The notes: generated by a model not told the origin, from the letters alone. DNA of 64,000 bases from Sphingopyxis panaciterrae (GCF_011762125.1 NZ_JAASQN010000002.1:310001-374000), one strand, 5' to 3'. Counted from the first letter of the stretch, positions 18,745 through 28,064 are shown. Program-made: numbers and translations.

Positions 18745-19881
18745 TTATTTCTTGGCGGCCGGAGCGGCGGCGGGAGCCGCAGCCGGCGCTGCTTCGGTCG
18801 TGGCGGCGGCCGGCGATGCCGGTGCGGTGGCGGGCGCGGCGGCAGGCACCGCACCGGGAGCCGGTGCGGCAGCAGCGGGGGCCGCGGCCGCAGGTGCTGC
18901 GGCTACGGGACCGGCCGGATTGCCACCCTTCGAGCGGACCCAGGCTTCCCACTTGTCGACCGGGAGCACTTCGACGGCGATCGGCATATAGCCATGATCG
19001 ACCCCGCACAGTTCCGAACACTGACCATAATAAACGCCGACCTTGTTCGCGGTGAAGGTCGTTTCGTTGGCGCGGCCAGGGACCGCGTCCATCTTGGTCC
19101 AGAAGGCCGGAACCGCGAAGCTGTGGATCACGTCGGCACCGGTGATGATCAGTTTCACCTGACGGCCGACCGGGACGACCATGCGGTTGTCGACGGCGAG
19201 ATGGTAGGGCTCGCCCGCGGCGATGGCCTTGTCTTCGGGCAGGATCTTCGAGACATATTCGCCGATGCCCTGATCGGGATAGGCATAGCCCCAATACCAT
19301 TGGTAGCCCGTGACCTTAATCGTCAGCGCGTCCTTCTTCGGCGGTTCATATTGCGCCGCGAGCAGGCGGATCGACGGCACCGCGATCACGGCGAGGATCA
19401 GCACGGGAATTGCGGTCCAGATGATTTCGATGAAGGTATTGTGCGTCGTCTTCGACGGCACCGGGTTCGCTTTCGCCCGATAGCGGAACACGACCCAGAG
19501 CAGAAGGCCGAGAACGAGCAGCGTGATCACCGTGATGACCGGCAGCAGGATGACATGGTTGAACCAATAAGCCTGCTCGCCGATCGGCGTCACCTGCGGC
19601 TGGAAGTTGATCCCTGCATCGACCGGCTGACCGACCCCGGGGGTCGGCTTCATCGGAACATAGGTGGCATCACCTGCCGCCTTTCCGGCGTCCGCCGCCG
19701 GAACCGCTGCCGAAGCGACAGCCGCCGGAGCCGCTGCGTCGGACGCAGCGGGTGCTGGAGTCGTGGCTACGGTCGCAGCAGGCGCTGCGGCGGGCGTCGC
19801 CGCCGGCGCCTGCGCATGTCCCGCGCCCATCGCGCCGAGCGATAAAGCCGCCGCGATTACAAGGGTTTTCAAGCTCTTCAT
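18745..19881 (-). CDS. ctaC: Cytochrome c oxidase subunit II
   Basis: A 378-residue subunit carrying the CuA centre that accepts electrons from cytochrome c. After a signal peptide and an Ala/Pro-rich linker of about 60 residues there are two membrane helices and a cupredoxin domain with the CuA motif [16 protein letters not shown]. The C-terminus has a further 60-residue Ala/Pro-rich tail that is not part of the usual subunit. First gene of the minus-strand oxidase cluster; its promoter must lie in the 232 bases shared with pyrE. Confidence 0.97.
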   Translation of the reverse strand: MKSLKTLVIAAALSLGAMGAGHAQAPAATPAAAPAATVATTPAPAASDAAAPAAVASAAVPAADAGKAAGDATYVPMKPTPGVGQPVDAGINFQPQVTPIGEQAYWFNHVILLPVITVITLLVLGLLLWVVFRYRAKANPVPSKTTHNTFIEIIWTAIPVLILAVIAVPSIRLLAAQYEPPKKDALTIKVTGYQWYWGYAYPDQGIGEYVSKILPEDKAIAAGEPYHLAVDNRMVVPVGRQVKLIITGADVIHSFAVPAFWTKMDAVPGRANETTFTANKVGVYYGQCSELCGVDHGYMPIAVEVLPVDKWEAWVRSKGGNPAGPVAAAPAAAAPAAAAPAPGAVPAAAPATAPASPAAATTEAAPAAAPAAAPAAKK

Positions 19882-20113
19882 AAGGATAGTGCCGCCCGTT
19901 GCTTGTTGTTATTCTGATGCTTCATTCCCGCCGCTCCGACCGCCGGACATAGGCCCGGACACCCGTCGGGCGGGCTGAATCTCGCGGGCGCTATAGACCC
20001 GCTTGCCGCTTGCCTCAAGCATCTCTAACACTATTTTACAGCGGACAAATTCTGGCCGCCCAAACCCGGTTGCCCGCTCTGGGCGACGATAGGAACAAAA
20101 GACCGATCTCCCG

Positions 20114-20704
20114 ATGACCGATGATGACATCCTGGCGGAATTCCGCGCTGCCGAGGCCCTGCTGCAGGGCCATTTCCTTCTCTCCTCCGGCCGCCACAGC
20201 GAATATTATCTGCAGTGCGCGCGCGTTTTGATGGACACGACGCGCGCCGGCCGACTGGCGAGCGCACTCGCGGCGAAGCTGCCGCGCGACCTTCGCAATG
20301 CGATCGACATCGTCGTCTCGCCGGCGATGGGCGGGGTGATCATCGGGCATGAAATGGGCCGCGCGCTCGGCAAGCCGGCGATTTTCGTCGAGCGGCCGAC
20401 GGGGACCTTCGAACTGCGCCGCGGCTTTGCGATCGACCCCGGTGCCAGGGTGCTGATGGTCGAGGACGTCGTGACGACGGGCCTGTCGTCGCGCGAGGCC
20501 ATGGACGCCGTGCGCGCGGCAGGCGGCGACGTGATCGCCGAGGCGGCGCTCGTCGACCGTTCGGCGGGCAGCAACATCGACCTGGGCGTGCCCTTCTATC
20601 CGCTCGTCGCGATCAATTTCCCGACTTATGCTGCGGACGAGCTGCCGCCCGAACTCGCGGACACCCCGGCGGTCAAGCCGGGCAGCCGGAGCGTGGCGGC
20701 TTGA
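20114..20704 (+). CDS. pyrE: Orotate phosphoribosyltransferase
   Basis: A 196-residue enzyme of pyrimidine synthesis that joins orotate to PRPP. The PRPP-binding loop is [18 protein letters not shown], and [15 protein letters not shown] is the usual upstream segment. It is divergent from ctaC, and its stop codon overlaps the TTG start of pdxJ, so it leads a tightly coupled housekeeping run. Confidence 0.97.
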   Translation: MTDDDILAEFRAAEALLQGHFLLSSGRHSEYYLQCARVLMDTTRAGRLASALAAKLPRDLRNAIDIVVSPAMGGVIIGHEMGRALGKPAIFVERPTGTFELRRGFAIDPGARVLMVEDVVTTGLSSREAMDAVRAAGGDVIAEAALVDRSAGSNIDLGVPFYPLVAINFPTYAADELPPELADTPAVKPGSRSVAA

Positions 20705-21465
20705 GCACCGCAGCGCCTCCCCTTCCCCTGGCCTCCCGCCTGCGGCTTGGCGTCAACATCGACCATGTCGCGACGATCCGCAACGCACGCGGCGGCGAGC
20801 ACCCCGATCCGGTGCGCGCGGCCGAAATCGTGGCCGCGGTCGGCGGCGACGGCATCACCGCGCATCTGCGCGAGGACCGGCGCCACATCCGCGACGACGA
20901 TCTGGCACGCATCCAGGCCGCGACCGACCTGCCATTGAATCTCGAGATGGCGGCGACCGACGAGATGCTCGAAATCGCGCTGCGTCACATGCCGCATGCC
21001 GCGTGCATCGTGCCCGAAAAGCGCGAGGAACGCACGACCGAAGGCGGGCTGGACGCGGCGGGACAGCATAATCATCTCGCGCCGATCGTCGCGCGGCTGG
21101 GTGACGCCGGGATCCGCGTCAGCCTGTTCATCGAACCGGATCCGCGCCAGATCGAGGCAGCGATGCGGCTGCGCGCGCCCGTCGTCGAATTTCACACCGG
21201 GCGCTATGCCCATGTCGAGGGCGAAGAACGCGCGGCCGAACTCCGCCGCCTCGCCGATGCTGCGGCACTGGCATGGAAGAACGGCATCGAACCGCACGCC
21301 GGTCATGGTCTCACCTATGACAATGTCATTCCCGTCGCCGCAATCCCGCAGCTCGCCGAGCTCAACATCGGACATTATCTGATCGGCGAGGCGATCTTCA
21401 CCGGGCTCGAAGATGCGGTGCGGCGGATGCGTACGCTGATGGACGAGGCGCGGGGCGCACCGTGA
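20701..21465 (+). CDS. pdxJ: Pyridoxine 5'-phosphate synthase
   Basis: A 254-residue TIM-barrel enzyme that makes the pyridoxine ring from 1-deoxyxylulose 5-phosphate and 3-amino-2-oxopropyl phosphate. The N-terminal [16 protein letters not shown] and later [13 protein letters not shown] and [10 protein letters not shown] segments are diagnostic. The start is TTG 20701, sharing TTGA with the pyrE stop. Confidence 0.98.
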   Translation: MSTAAPPLPLASRLRLGVNIDHVATIRNARGGEHPDPVRAAEIVAAVGGDGITAHLREDRRHIRDDDLARIQAATDLPLNLEMAATDEMLEIALRHMPHAACIVPEKREERTTEGGLDAAGQHNHLAPIVARLGDAGIRVSLFIEPDPRQIEAAMRLRAPVVEFHTGRYAHVEGEERAAELRRLADAAALAWKNGIEPHAGHGLTYDNVIPVAAIPQLAELNIGHYLIGEAIFTGLEDAVRRMRTLMDEARGAP

Positions 21466-21863
21466 TCATCGGCCTCGGTTCCGACCTCTGCAATATAGAG
21501 CGTATCCAGAATTCGCTCGACCGCTTCGGCGAACGGTTCGAGAATCGTGTCTTCACCCAGGTCGAGCGCGCGAAGGCCGCGCGCCGTCCGTTCACCCGCG
21601 CCGGAACCTATGCGAAGCGCTTCGCCGCCAAGGAGGCTTTCTCGAAAGCCGTCGGCACCGGCTTCAAGCGCGGCGTGTTCATGAAGGATATCGGCGTCGT
21701 CAACGCGCCTTCGGGGGCGCCGACGCTGGCCCTGACCGGCGGCGCCGCCGAGCGGCTCGCGCAGATGATCCCGGCGGGGCACAGCGCGCATATTCACCTG
21801 ACGCTCACCGACGATCATCCATGGGCACAGGCCTTCGTCATCATCGAAGCAATCAAGGACTGA
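21462..21863 (+). CDS. acpS: Holo-[acyl-carrier-protein] synthase
   Basis: A 133-residue phosphopantetheinyl transferase that activates acyl carrier protein. The magnesium-binding aspartate is in [12 protein letters not shown] and the glutamate in [12 protein letters not shown]. It uses a GTG start that overlaps the pdxJ stop as GTGA, continuing the translational coupling. Confidence 0.98.
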   Translation: MIIGLGSDLCNIERIQNSLDRFGERFENRVFTQVERAKAARRPFTRAGTYAKRFAAKEAFSKAVGTGFKRGVFMKDIGVVNAPSGAPTLALTGGAAERLAQMIPAGHSAHIHLTLTDDHPWAQAFVIIEAIKD

Positions 21864-21869
21864 CCATTT

Positions 21870-22712
21870 ATGGCGAAGCAGACGGGCAAGGATGACGGAA
21901 GCTGGGGCAAGCTGATCCGCGATATCGTGGTGATCCTGTTGCTGGTGCTCGGCATCCATAGCTGCGTTGCCAAACCCTTTTACATCCCGTCCGATTCGAT
22001 GATGCCGGTGCTGCGCAACGGCGACCGGCTGATTGTCAGCAAATATCCCTACGGCTGGTCCTATTCGTCGGTCAGCTTCCACCTCGCGCCGAAAATCGCC
22101 GGGCGATTGTTCGGCAAGCTGCCCGAGCGCGGCGATATCGTCGTGCTCGAACATCCGGTGACGCGGATCGACTATATCAAGCGCGTGATCGGGCTGCCCG
22201 GCGATACGATCGAATTGCGGGGCGGCGCACTGATCATCAACGGCAAGCCGATCAAGCGCGAGGTGCAGCCGCTGCTGTCGATCCCGGCCGACGCGAACAC
22301 CCCCGGCCCCGACAGCAGCCTCGACCGCTTCGTGACGCGCGGCGCGGACGGGCGGTCGGCCCTCGAACTGCCGATCGTGCGCGAGACGCTCCCCGGCGGC
22401 GCGACCTTCGACACGATCGACATGGGCCCCGGCTATTCGACCGACGATTATGGCCCGATCAAAGTCCCCGCCGACCATGTCTTCCTGATGGGCGACAACC
22501 GCGACGGCAGCGCCGACAGCCGGGTGGGCACCGACCGCAAGGGTCTTGGCGGCCCCGTACCGTTCGATGCCATCGCCGGCCGCGCCGAGATCATCAGCTT
22601 TTCGACCGATGGCACCGCCGAATGGTATAATCCGCTAAGCTGGTTTCAGGCATTGCGATCGGGACGCGCGGGAACCGATCTGCGGCCGGAGCGTGACGCC
22701 AAGGCAAAGTAG
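21870..22712 (+). CDS. lepB: Signal peptidase I
   Basis: A 280-residue membrane protease that removes signal peptides from exported proteins. After one N-terminal helix (residues 16-30) come the catalytic serine S43 (IPSDSMMPVL) and the general-base lysine K104 (DYIKRVIGLPGD). The C-terminal FLMGDNRDGSADSR box is also present. The start lies 6 bases after acpS. In many alphaproteobacteria rnc and era follow lepB; here an AI-2E-type permease does. Confidence 0.97.
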   Translation: MAKQTGKDDGSWGKLIRDIVVILLLVLGIHSCVAKPFYIPSDSMMPVLRNGDRLIVSKYPYGWSYSSVSFHLAPKIAGRLFGKLPERGDIVVLEHPVTRIDYIKRVIGLPGDTIELRGGALIINGKPIKREVQPLLSIPADANTPGPDSSLDRFVTRGADGRSALELPIVRETLPGGATFDTIDMGPGYSTDDYGPIKVPADHVFLMGDNRDGSADSRVGTDRKGLGGPVPFDAIAGRAEIISFSTDGTAEWYNPLSWFQALRSGRAGTDLRPERDAKAK

Positions 22713-22724
22713 GAGCGCGACGGC

Positions 22725-23834
22725 ATGGTGGAACGCAAAGAGCGGGCGCAGGCCCGTGCCAAGGCCGCCGCCAACGCTCCCGGCCCCGGCCCTACCGAGA
22801 TCCGCAGCCAGCTCGTCCGTAGCGAGTTGTTAAGGGCCAGCGTCTGGATCGGCCTCGCGCTGCTCGTCGGCGCCTGCATCATCCTGATCCAGCCGATCCT
22901 GCTGATCTTCGCCGGCATCGTCATGGCGTCGATGCTCGACGGCGGCACCCGGCTGCTCGGCCGTGTGCTGCCGATCGCGCGCGGCTGGCGCCTGCTGATC
23001 GTCTGCCTGTCGCTCGTCGTCTTCATGGTCTGGACCATGATGTTCGCGGGCTCGCAAATCGCCGACCAGGCCGCGACCCTGCAAACGGTCGTCATGGGAC
23101 AGGTCGAGCGGATCGCCGCCTGGGCGAGCGAGCATGGCATGGGCAATCTGCAACTCGACACCAAGACGATCACCGAAAATCTTGCCGGAACCTTCGGCCG
23201 CGTCACTGCGGCGGTGGGCACCGTACTCGGCGCGCTGACCAGCCTTGTCATGGTCCTCGTACTCGGCATCTTCATCGCGATCGAGCCCCGGCTCTACGAA
23301 CGCGGCGTCGCATGGATGCTGCCGATGAAGAGCCGCGAGAATTTCTATATCACCACCGCGCGCATGGGCTTTACCCTGCGCCGGCTGATGGCGGGCCGCC
23401 TGCTCGGCATGGCGGTGGAAGGCATCGGGACGTGGCTCGCCTGCCTGGTGGTCGGCATTCCGATGGCGGCACTGATGGGGCTGCTGACCGGCCTGCTCGC
23501 CTTCATCCCCAATATCGGCGCGATCGTATCGGGCGTGCTGCTCGTTCTCGTCGGCTTTTCGGCGGGGACCGATACCGGCCTGTGGGCGATCGCCATCTAT
23601 TTCATCGTCCAGACGGTCGACGGCTATCTGATCGTGCCGATGGTCGCGAAACAGACGGTCGACCTCGCCCCCGCGCTGGTGCTCGGCGCGCAGATCTTGT
23701 TCGGGGCGCTGCTCGGCATCATGGGGCTGTTCCTCGCCGATCCGATCGTCGCGATGATCAAGGTCGCGCTGGAACGCGAGGCCGAACGCAACGCCGGGGC
23801 ATTGCCCAAAGAAAAAGCGGCGGCAAGCCCCTAG
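22725..23834 (+). CDS. AI-2E family transporter
   Basis: A 369-residue membrane protein with about eight hydrophobic segments, arranged as paired N-terminal helices, a periplasmic region (about residues 100-160) and a C-terminal bundle with LAFIPNIGAIVSG and GYLIVPMVAKQTVDL, typical of the PerM/AI-2E family. Members have been linked to autoinducer-2 export or sodium/proton exchange, so the substrate is open. It starts 12 bases after lepB, and its stop codon sits in the loop of a strong terminator. Confidence 0.94.
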   Translation: MVERKERAQARAKAAANAPGPGPTEIRSQLVRSELLRASVWIGLALLVGACIILIQPILLIFAGIVMASMLDGGTRLLGRVLPIARGWRLLIVCLSLVVFMVWTMMFAGSQIADQAATLQTVVMGQVERIAAWASEHGMGNLQLDTKTITENLAGTFGRVTAAVGTVLGALTSLVMVLVLGIFIAIEPRLYERGVAWMLPMKSRENFYITTARMGFTLRRLMAGRLLGMAVEGIGTWLACLVVGIPMAALMGLLTGLLAFIPNIGAIVSGVLLVLVGFSAGTDTGLWAIAIYFIVQTVDGYLIVPMVAKQTVDLAPALVLGAQILFGALLGIMGLFLADPIVAMIKVALEREAERNAGALPKEKAAASP

Positions 23835-23849
23835 CCTGCCGCCGCTTTT
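23813..23849. terminator. Bidirectional terminator with a stop codon in its loop
   Basis: AAAAGCGGCGGCA and TGCCGCCGCTTTT form a perfect 13-bp stem with an 11-base loop. Because the stem has A and T ends it works on either strand, between the convergent AI-2E and FKBP genes. The TAG of the AI-2E gene (23832-23834) lies in the loop, so the stem's left arm is also coding sequence. Confidence 0.82.
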
Positions 23850-23866
23850 GAACGCCAAGCCGAACC

Positions 23867-24412
23867 TTACGGCTGCGGCGCACCCGGAGGCGGACCAACG
23901 GGGCCGCCTGGTCCAGCCGGACCACCGGGGCCGCCCTGCTGCTGCATCTGCTGTTGCTGCTGCATCATCTGCTGCATCGCCCGCACTTCGGCTTCGGTTT
24001 TGAAGTCGAGCAGTTCGACGTCGAAATGCAGCGTGCTGCCGGCCGGGATCGGCCCCGTCTCGCGGTCGCCATAGCCGAGCTGCGGCGGAATGACGATCTT
24101 GTACTTGCCGCCCTTCTGCATGCGGGTCAGCGCGTCGGAAAAACCGGGCACGACCTGTGCGACCTGCATCGGCGCCTGTTCATTGGCGTCGAACACAGTC
24201 CCGTTGTCGAGCTTGCCTTCATATTTGACGAGCACGACGTCGGCCTTGGTCGGGCTGGCGCCCGTCCCCTCCTTCACGACTTCGAAACCGATGCGCGGCG
24301 TGCTGTGGATCGCGAAAGCAATCGCCACCGCGATCAATCCGGCCAGTCCGAACCACAGCAGCCACAGGCCGCCCTTGCTTACCGGACGCAATGGAATCGT
24401 CGTCACGCTCAT
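23867..24412 (-). CDS. FKBP-type peptidyl-prolyl cis-trans isomerase
   Basis: A 181-residue membrane-anchored isomerase. One N-terminal helix (about residues 16-36) is followed by a single FKBP domain (VLVKYEGKLDNGTVFDAN, then VVPGFSDALTRMQKGGKY and IPPQLGYGDRE). A Met/Gln-rich and Gly/Pro-rich tail of about 40 residues closes the protein. It probably assists folding of envelope proteins in the periplasm. Confidence 0.95.
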   Translation of the reverse strand: MSVTTIPLRPVSKGGLWLLWFGLAGLIAVAIAFAIHSTPRIGFEVVKEGTGASPTKADVVLVKYEGKLDNGTVFDANEQAPMQVAQVVPGFSDALTRMQKGGKYKIVIPPQLGYGDRETGPIPAGSTLHFDVELLDFKTEAEVRAMQQMMQQQQQMQQQGGPGGPAGPGGPVGPPPGAPQP

Positions 24413-24555
24413 AATCTAGTCCTTCCCCTGCCCCGCTCGGGGGCTGATGTCGGCGACGCCTATAGGCGGTGCGGCGTGGAGGGGTCCAGAGGCAATTGAG
24501 TGCGGCGCGCAGCAAATGCAGTGATGGCTTTGGGGTGGGGAGCTGTCATCGAACC

Positions 24556-24661
24556 TCGTCATGCTGAACTTGTTTCAGCATCCATGGCCTGAGGGTTCAA
24601 TCCGGCGCTGCGTCGAAGGAAACGGCAGACCATGGCCCCTGAAACAAGTTCAGGGTGACGA
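24556..24661. repeat. Intergenic palindromic repeat, type 1
   Basis: Outer arms are inverted: GTCATGCTGAACTTGTTTCA followed by GCATCCATGG near the left end, and CCATGGCCCCTGAAACAAG followed by TTCAGGGTGACGA at the right. The arms can fold into one long hairpin with a central spacer of about 45 bases. Elements of this wording are, from memory, widespread in intergenic DNA of sphingomonads. Copy number here cannot be measured. Confidence 0.7.
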
Positions 24662-24690
24662 AGCAGGAAATGTCCCGTTTCAGCCACTTC

Positions 24691-24808
24691 CTTCGTCATC
24701 CCCGGAGGAGATCCGTGGCTCTTCCGCCTTGACCCGGGATCCTGCTTTTTTGAGGGTAACGCAGGTTTCGACGTCCAGCGGGATCCGGATCAAGCCCGGG
24801 GTGACGAA
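24691..24808. repeat. Intergenic palindromic repeat, type 2
   Basis: CTTCGTCATCCCCGG at the left is matched by CCCGGGGTGACGAA at the right, and the inner parts GACCCGGGATCC and GGATCCGGATCAAGCC are also inverted. It has the same outer layout as the type 1 element 30 bases before it (CGTCAT ... GTGACGA), so the two may be variants of one mobile palindrome family. Confidence 0.65.
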
Positions 24809-24845
24809 AAAAAGGAATGTCCAACCGGCCGAACCCCGCCACAAC

Positions 24846-24882
24846 GAAAAAGGGCGCCGCAGTTGCCCGCAGCGCCCTTTTC
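24846..24882 (-). terminator. Terminator of rpsU
   Basis: AAAGGGCGCCGC and GCAGCGCCCTTT pair with one mismatch around a 7- to 8-base loop. On the minus strand the stem is followed by a run of T. It begins 30 bases after the rpsU stop codon. Confidence 0.78.
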
Positions 24883-24911
24883 ACGAACTGGATCCCGAAC
24901 GGGAGACGGTC

Positions 24912-25118
24912 CTACTTGATCCCGTCGCGCTCCATCCGCTTGCGCTCCATCTTGCGGGCGCGGCGGACGGCGGCGGCGCGTTCGCGCGCGCGCTTTTCGC
25001 TGGGCTTTTCGTAGTGACGGCGCAGCTTCATTTCGCGATACACACCCTCACGCTGCAGCTTCTTCTTGAGCGCGCGAAGGGCCTGGTCGACATTATTGTC
25101 GCGAACGATGATCTGCAT
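24912..25118 (-). CDS. rpsU: 30S ribosomal protein S21
   Basis: A 68-residue basic protein beginning [20 protein letters not shown] and rich in Arg/Lys to its end, matching bS21, which helps mRNA binding on the small subunit. The start ATG 25118 has AGGAGACG upstream. A longer in-frame open region upstream on this strand is not coding. Confidence 0.98.
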   Translation of the reverse strand: MQIIVRDNNVDQALRALKKKLQREGVYREMKLRRHYEKPSEKRARERAAAVRRARKMERKRMERDGIK

Positions 25119-25391
25119 ACGCCGTGTCGTCTCCTGTTCGTCAAAACGATTAGGCCACCGGTGGGTCCGGTTCGCCATAAACCGCCGATATTCGGGCAAT
25201 AAAAAGAGCGCCGCGAAAGCGCGACGTTCCGATGCCGGGGCAACTAAAGGGATTCGCGCCGAAATGCAAGCCCCAACGCGGTGAACCGCGCCAGTCCTGC
25301 CGCGAGACCGCCTGCCCACCGCCGGGATTGTGCCCGGCGGGTGGCTTGTGCCATAGGTAGCAGGACGAAACCAAACTATAAGGGACAGGCC

Positions 25392-26156
25392 ATGGCGACC
25401 CAGCTCAAGCGCAACAGCAAATATAGCGAAGCCGAATGGACGGCGCGGCAGGAGCTTGCCGCCTGTTACCGCATCTTCGCGATGATGGGCTGGGACGAAA
25501 TGATCTTCAACCATATCACGGTGAAACTGGAGGATCAGGAGGGCGCCTTCCTGATCAATCCCTATGGCATGCACTTCAGCGAAGTCACCGCGTCGAGCCT
25601 GATCAAGATCGACATCGACGGCAACAAGCTCGACGAGGATAATCCCTGGCACGTCAACAAGGCGGGCTTCGTCCAGCACAGCCTCTTCCACCGCGTGCTG
25701 CCCGACGCGCATGCGATCATCCACACCCACACGACGGCAACCATGGCGGTGTGCGGGCTCGAGGGCGGGCTGCAACCGACCAATTTCTACGCCTGCAATT
25801 TCATGGGCCAGCTCGCCTATCACGACTTCGAGGGCGTGACGGTGCGCGAGGAAGAAGGCGCGCGGCTGATCGAGCATCTCGGCGACAAGCGCATCCTGAT
25901 GCTGCGCAACCATGGCCCGGTGGTGATGGGCAAGTCGCTGTCCGACGCCTTCATCAAATATTGGGCGCTCCAGCGCGCATGCGAGATCCAGCTTGCGACG
26001 ATGAGCATGGGCAAGCCGATCCTCGTCGGCGAGGACGTCATCAAGGTGCACCAGCGCGACCTCTATATGGCGGCCATCCCGGGCCAGTCGGGCAAGGCGG
26101 AGTTCGACGCGATGGTGCGCAAGGTCGACAGGATCGACACAAGCTGGCGTGACTAA
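25392..26156 (+). CDS. Class II aldolase/adducin family protein
   Basis: A 254-residue cytosolic protein of the class II aldolase fold. The zinc ligands are the HxH of [12 protein letters not shown] and the later histidine in [11 protein letters not shown], with the acidic residue expected near the N-terminal third. Members split sugar phosphates or act on related hydroxy-acids; many bacterial copies have no assigned substrate. The start ATG 25392 follows AGGGACAGG. The [2Fe-2S] gene follows after 27 bases, so the two may be co-transcribed. Confidence 0.92.
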   Translation: MATQLKRNSKYSEAEWTARQELAACYRIFAMMGWDEMIFNHITVKLEDQEGAFLINPYGMHFSEVTASSLIKIDIDGNKLDEDNPWHVNKAGFVQHSLFHRVLPDAHAIIHTHTTATMAVCGLEGGLQPTNFYACNFMGQLAYHDFEGVTVREEEGARLIEHLGDKRILMLRNHGPVVMGKSLSDAFIKYWALQRACEIQLATMSMGKPILVGEDVIKVHQRDLYMAAIPGQSGKAEFDAMVRKVDRIDTSWRD

Positions 26157-26183
26157 TTTCACCGCTGCGCTAACAGAAGCCGC

Positions 26184-26729
26184 ATGACGCGATTCTCGGT
26201 CAACGACCGCCCGGTCGAATATCGCATGGACCCCGAAACGCCCCTGCTGTGGGCGCTGCGCGACGCATCGAACCTGACCGGCACCAAATATGGCTGCGGC
26301 ACCGGCGAATGCGGCGCGTGCACCGTCGACATCGATGGCGAGGCGATCCGCAGCTGCCTGGTCACCATCGCCGAATGCGAGGGCCGCTTCGTCACGACGA
26401 TCGAGGCATTGTCGCGCGACCGCAGCCACCCGGTCCAGCAAGCGTGGGTCGCCGAGCAGGTGCCGCAATGCGGTTTTTGCCAGTCGGGGATGATCATGGC
26501 GGCGGCCGCGTTGCTCCGTACCAACAGCAATCCCAGCGACGCCGAAATCGATGCCGCGATCACCAACATCTGCCGCTGCGGCACCTATCCGCGCATTCGC
26601 GGCGCGATCCGCCTCGCCGGACGGGTCCTCCGCGGTGAAGAACGGATCGCCGCCGCACCGCCTCCCGGCATCCGGCCCGAGGATGCCGCGCGCGCGGTCC
26701 CCGCGATGCGCACCGCGCCGGGAAGCTGA
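26184..26729 (+). CDS. [2Fe-2S]-binding subunit of a molybdenum hydroxylase-type dehydrogenase
   Basis: A 181-residue protein of the xanthine dehydrogenase small-subunit family, closest in layout to the alpha subunit of isoquinoline 1-oxidoreductase. The plant-type cluster ligands are in [14 protein letters not shown] plus a downstream cysteine (RSCLVTI), and the second cluster is in [12 protein letters not shown] and [12 protein letters not shown]. All eight cysteines are present. The molybdopterin and FAD subunits normally encoded next to it are absent in this window. A 35-residue Ala/Pro-rich tail is unusual. Confidence 0.93.
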   Translation: MTRFSVNDRPVEYRMDPETPLLWALRDASNLTGTKYGCGTGECGACTVDIDGEAIRSCLVTIAECEGRFVTTIEALSRDRSHPVQQAWVAEQVPQCGFCQSGMIMAAAALLRTNSNPSDAEIDAAITNICRCGTYPRIRGAIRLAGRVLRGEERIAAAPPPGIRPEDAARAVPAMRTAPGS

Positions 26730-26841
26730 ACCTAAGGCAACATCGCGGTTCAGCGATGGATCATCTTGCTTGCGGTAACTTTCTCTTCATCTTCCCGGCT
26801 GGTGCCTCCAGCGTGCGGGACATGAATTGGAGAATGGCGAG

Positions 26842-27798
26842 ATGAAGAAGATGTTCGGAGGGTTACTGATCGCTGCGACAATCCTGACCCCCATCGCTCC
26901 CGCCGCGGCGCAGGCCTCCGGCGAGCGTATACAGGTAGCGCAGCGCGAACGCGGCGACCGTGGACCGCGCGGCCCCGAAGCCCGGCGGGGCGACAACCGG
27001 GGCGGTCAGGCCCGTCCTGAGCGCCAGCAGGTCCAGCGGCCGCAGCCGCAACGCCAGCAAGTGCAGCGCCCGCAGCGAAGCGAAGCGCGTCAACAGCAAT
27101 GGCAGCAGCGCCAACAGCGCGGCAACGACCAGCAACGCCAGCAGTGGCAACAGCGTGGCAATGATCAGCAGCGCCAGGCACAGCGCCAGCAATGGCAGCA
27201 ACGCCAGGCCGAGCAACGCCAGCGCGGCACTTATGACCGCAACCGCGACGGTCGCGTCGATCGCCAGTGGGACCGCGACCGCAACGGCCGGGTCGACCGG
27301 CAATGGGATCGCAACCGCAACGGCCAGGTAGACCGGCGTTACGACCGCAATCGCAACGGTAATCTCGATCGCCGCTGGGACCGCGACGATAACAACCGCG
27401 TCGACCGCCGCTATGATCGTAACCGCAACGGCTATGTCGATCGCCGCTACCGCGACGGCCGCAACGATCGCTGGGACCGCAACCAGAATCGCTGGAGCCG
27501 CGATTGGCGCAGCGACCGCCGCTACGACTGGCGCAGCTATCGCGACCGGAACCGCAGCTATTATCGCATGCCGCGCTATTACAACCCGTATCGCGGACGC
27601 AATTATACGCGTTTCAGCATCGGCTTTACGCTGGGATCTTTGTTCTACAGCCAGCGTTACTGGATCAACGATCCCGGCTATTATCGCCTGCCGGCCGCCT
27701 ATGGCGGGTATCGCTGGATCCGCTATTATGACGATGCGCTTCTGGTCGACACCTATTCGGGCGAAGTGGTCGATGTAATCAACGACTTCTTCTGGTAA
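26842..27798 (+). CDS. RcnB-like periplasmic protein with 12-residue repeats
   Basis: A 318-residue exported protein. A signal peptide ending PAAAQA is followed by a Gln/Arg-rich low-complexity region (about 35-130), then six 12-residue units of the form WDRNRNGQVDRR (about 131-202), a Arg/Tyr-rich part, and a C-terminal segment GYRWIRYYDDALLVDTYSG typical of RcnB-type proteins, which are linked to nickel/cobalt homeostasis. The repeat units resemble calcium-binding loops (DxNxDGxVD). The start is ATG 26842; an in-frame TTG lies 15 bases earlier. Whether it binds metal is not known. Confidence 0.85.
   Translation: MKKMFGGLLIAATILTPIAPAAAQASGERIQVAQRERGDRGPRGPEARRGDNRGGQARPERQQVQRPQPQRQQVQRPQRSEARQQQWQQRQQRGNDQQRQQWQQRGNDQQRQAQRQQWQQRQAEQRQRGTYDRNRDGRVDRQWDRDRNGRVDRQWDRNRNGQVDRRYDRNRNGNLDRRWDRDDNNRVDRRYDRNRNGYVDRRYRDGRNDRWDRNQNRWSRDWRSDRRYDWRSYRDRNRSYYRMPRYYNPYRGRNYTRFSIGFTLGSLFYSQRYWINDPGYYRLPAAYGGYRWIRYYDDALLVDTYSGEVVDVINDFFW
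27232..27447 (+). repeat. Six 36-bp tandem repeats inside the RcnB-like gene
   Basis: Each 36-base unit encodes a 12-residue block beginning Tyr/Trp-Asp-Arg and ending Val-Asp-Arg-Arg/Gln. The units keep the codons of the Asp-Arg-Asn-Arg core closely, so copy number could change by slippage or recombination. Confidence 0.85.
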
Positions 27799-27830
27799 TA
27801 TTCCTTTCGGTTATCAGATGAATAAACTGA

Positions 27831-27862
27831 AGGGGCCGGTTCCGCCGGCCCCTATTTTTTAG
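27831..27862 (+). terminator. Terminator after the RcnB-like gene
   Basis: AGGGGCCGG and CCGGCCCCT form a 9-bp stem with a 5-base loop, followed by ATTTTTT. It lies 33 bases beyond the stop codon. The 200 bases after it, up to the end of the kinase gene, show no gene that I can support. Confidence 0.87.
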
Positions 27863-28064
27863 GGGCAACGAGGTTATCGCTCTGGTTATCGGGTTTTCGT
27901 TCACGACATCGGGAATGCCCGTGTTGTGGTCGCAGAAGCCGGATGGGACCGAAGTCGGCTGTTCGACATCGATAATCAAACGAATGCCGCCGATCGATTT
28001 TGGCCGAAGCAGGCGAAAGCATCAAAAAACGCAAGCAGATCGGCTATCATGCTGCCATGTGCGA

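Larger units (their letters stand above)
24413..24911. other. Gene-free stretch holding two intergenic repeats and a terminator
   Basis: About 500 bases between the divergently placed FKBP 5' end and the 3' end of rpsU. I see no credible gene here. It contains two dispersed-type palindromic repeats (listed separately) and the rpsU terminator; the part next to 24412 should hold the FKBP promoter. Confidence 0.7.

Noticed and set aside
17043-19055. 670-codon plus-strand open frame opposite ctaD/ctaC
   Set aside because: His/Arg/Asp-rich shadow of two certain oxidase genes.
24561-25202. Plus-strand open frame over the intergenic repeats and rpsU
   Set aside because: It crosses two palindromic repeats, a terminator and the antisense of rpsU, with no motif or ribosome-binding site.
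26960-27331. Gln-rich DNA of the RcnB-like gene as a possible frameshifted or mobile sequence
   Set aside because: The frame is unbroken from signal peptide to the RcnB-like end and is followed by a good terminator.
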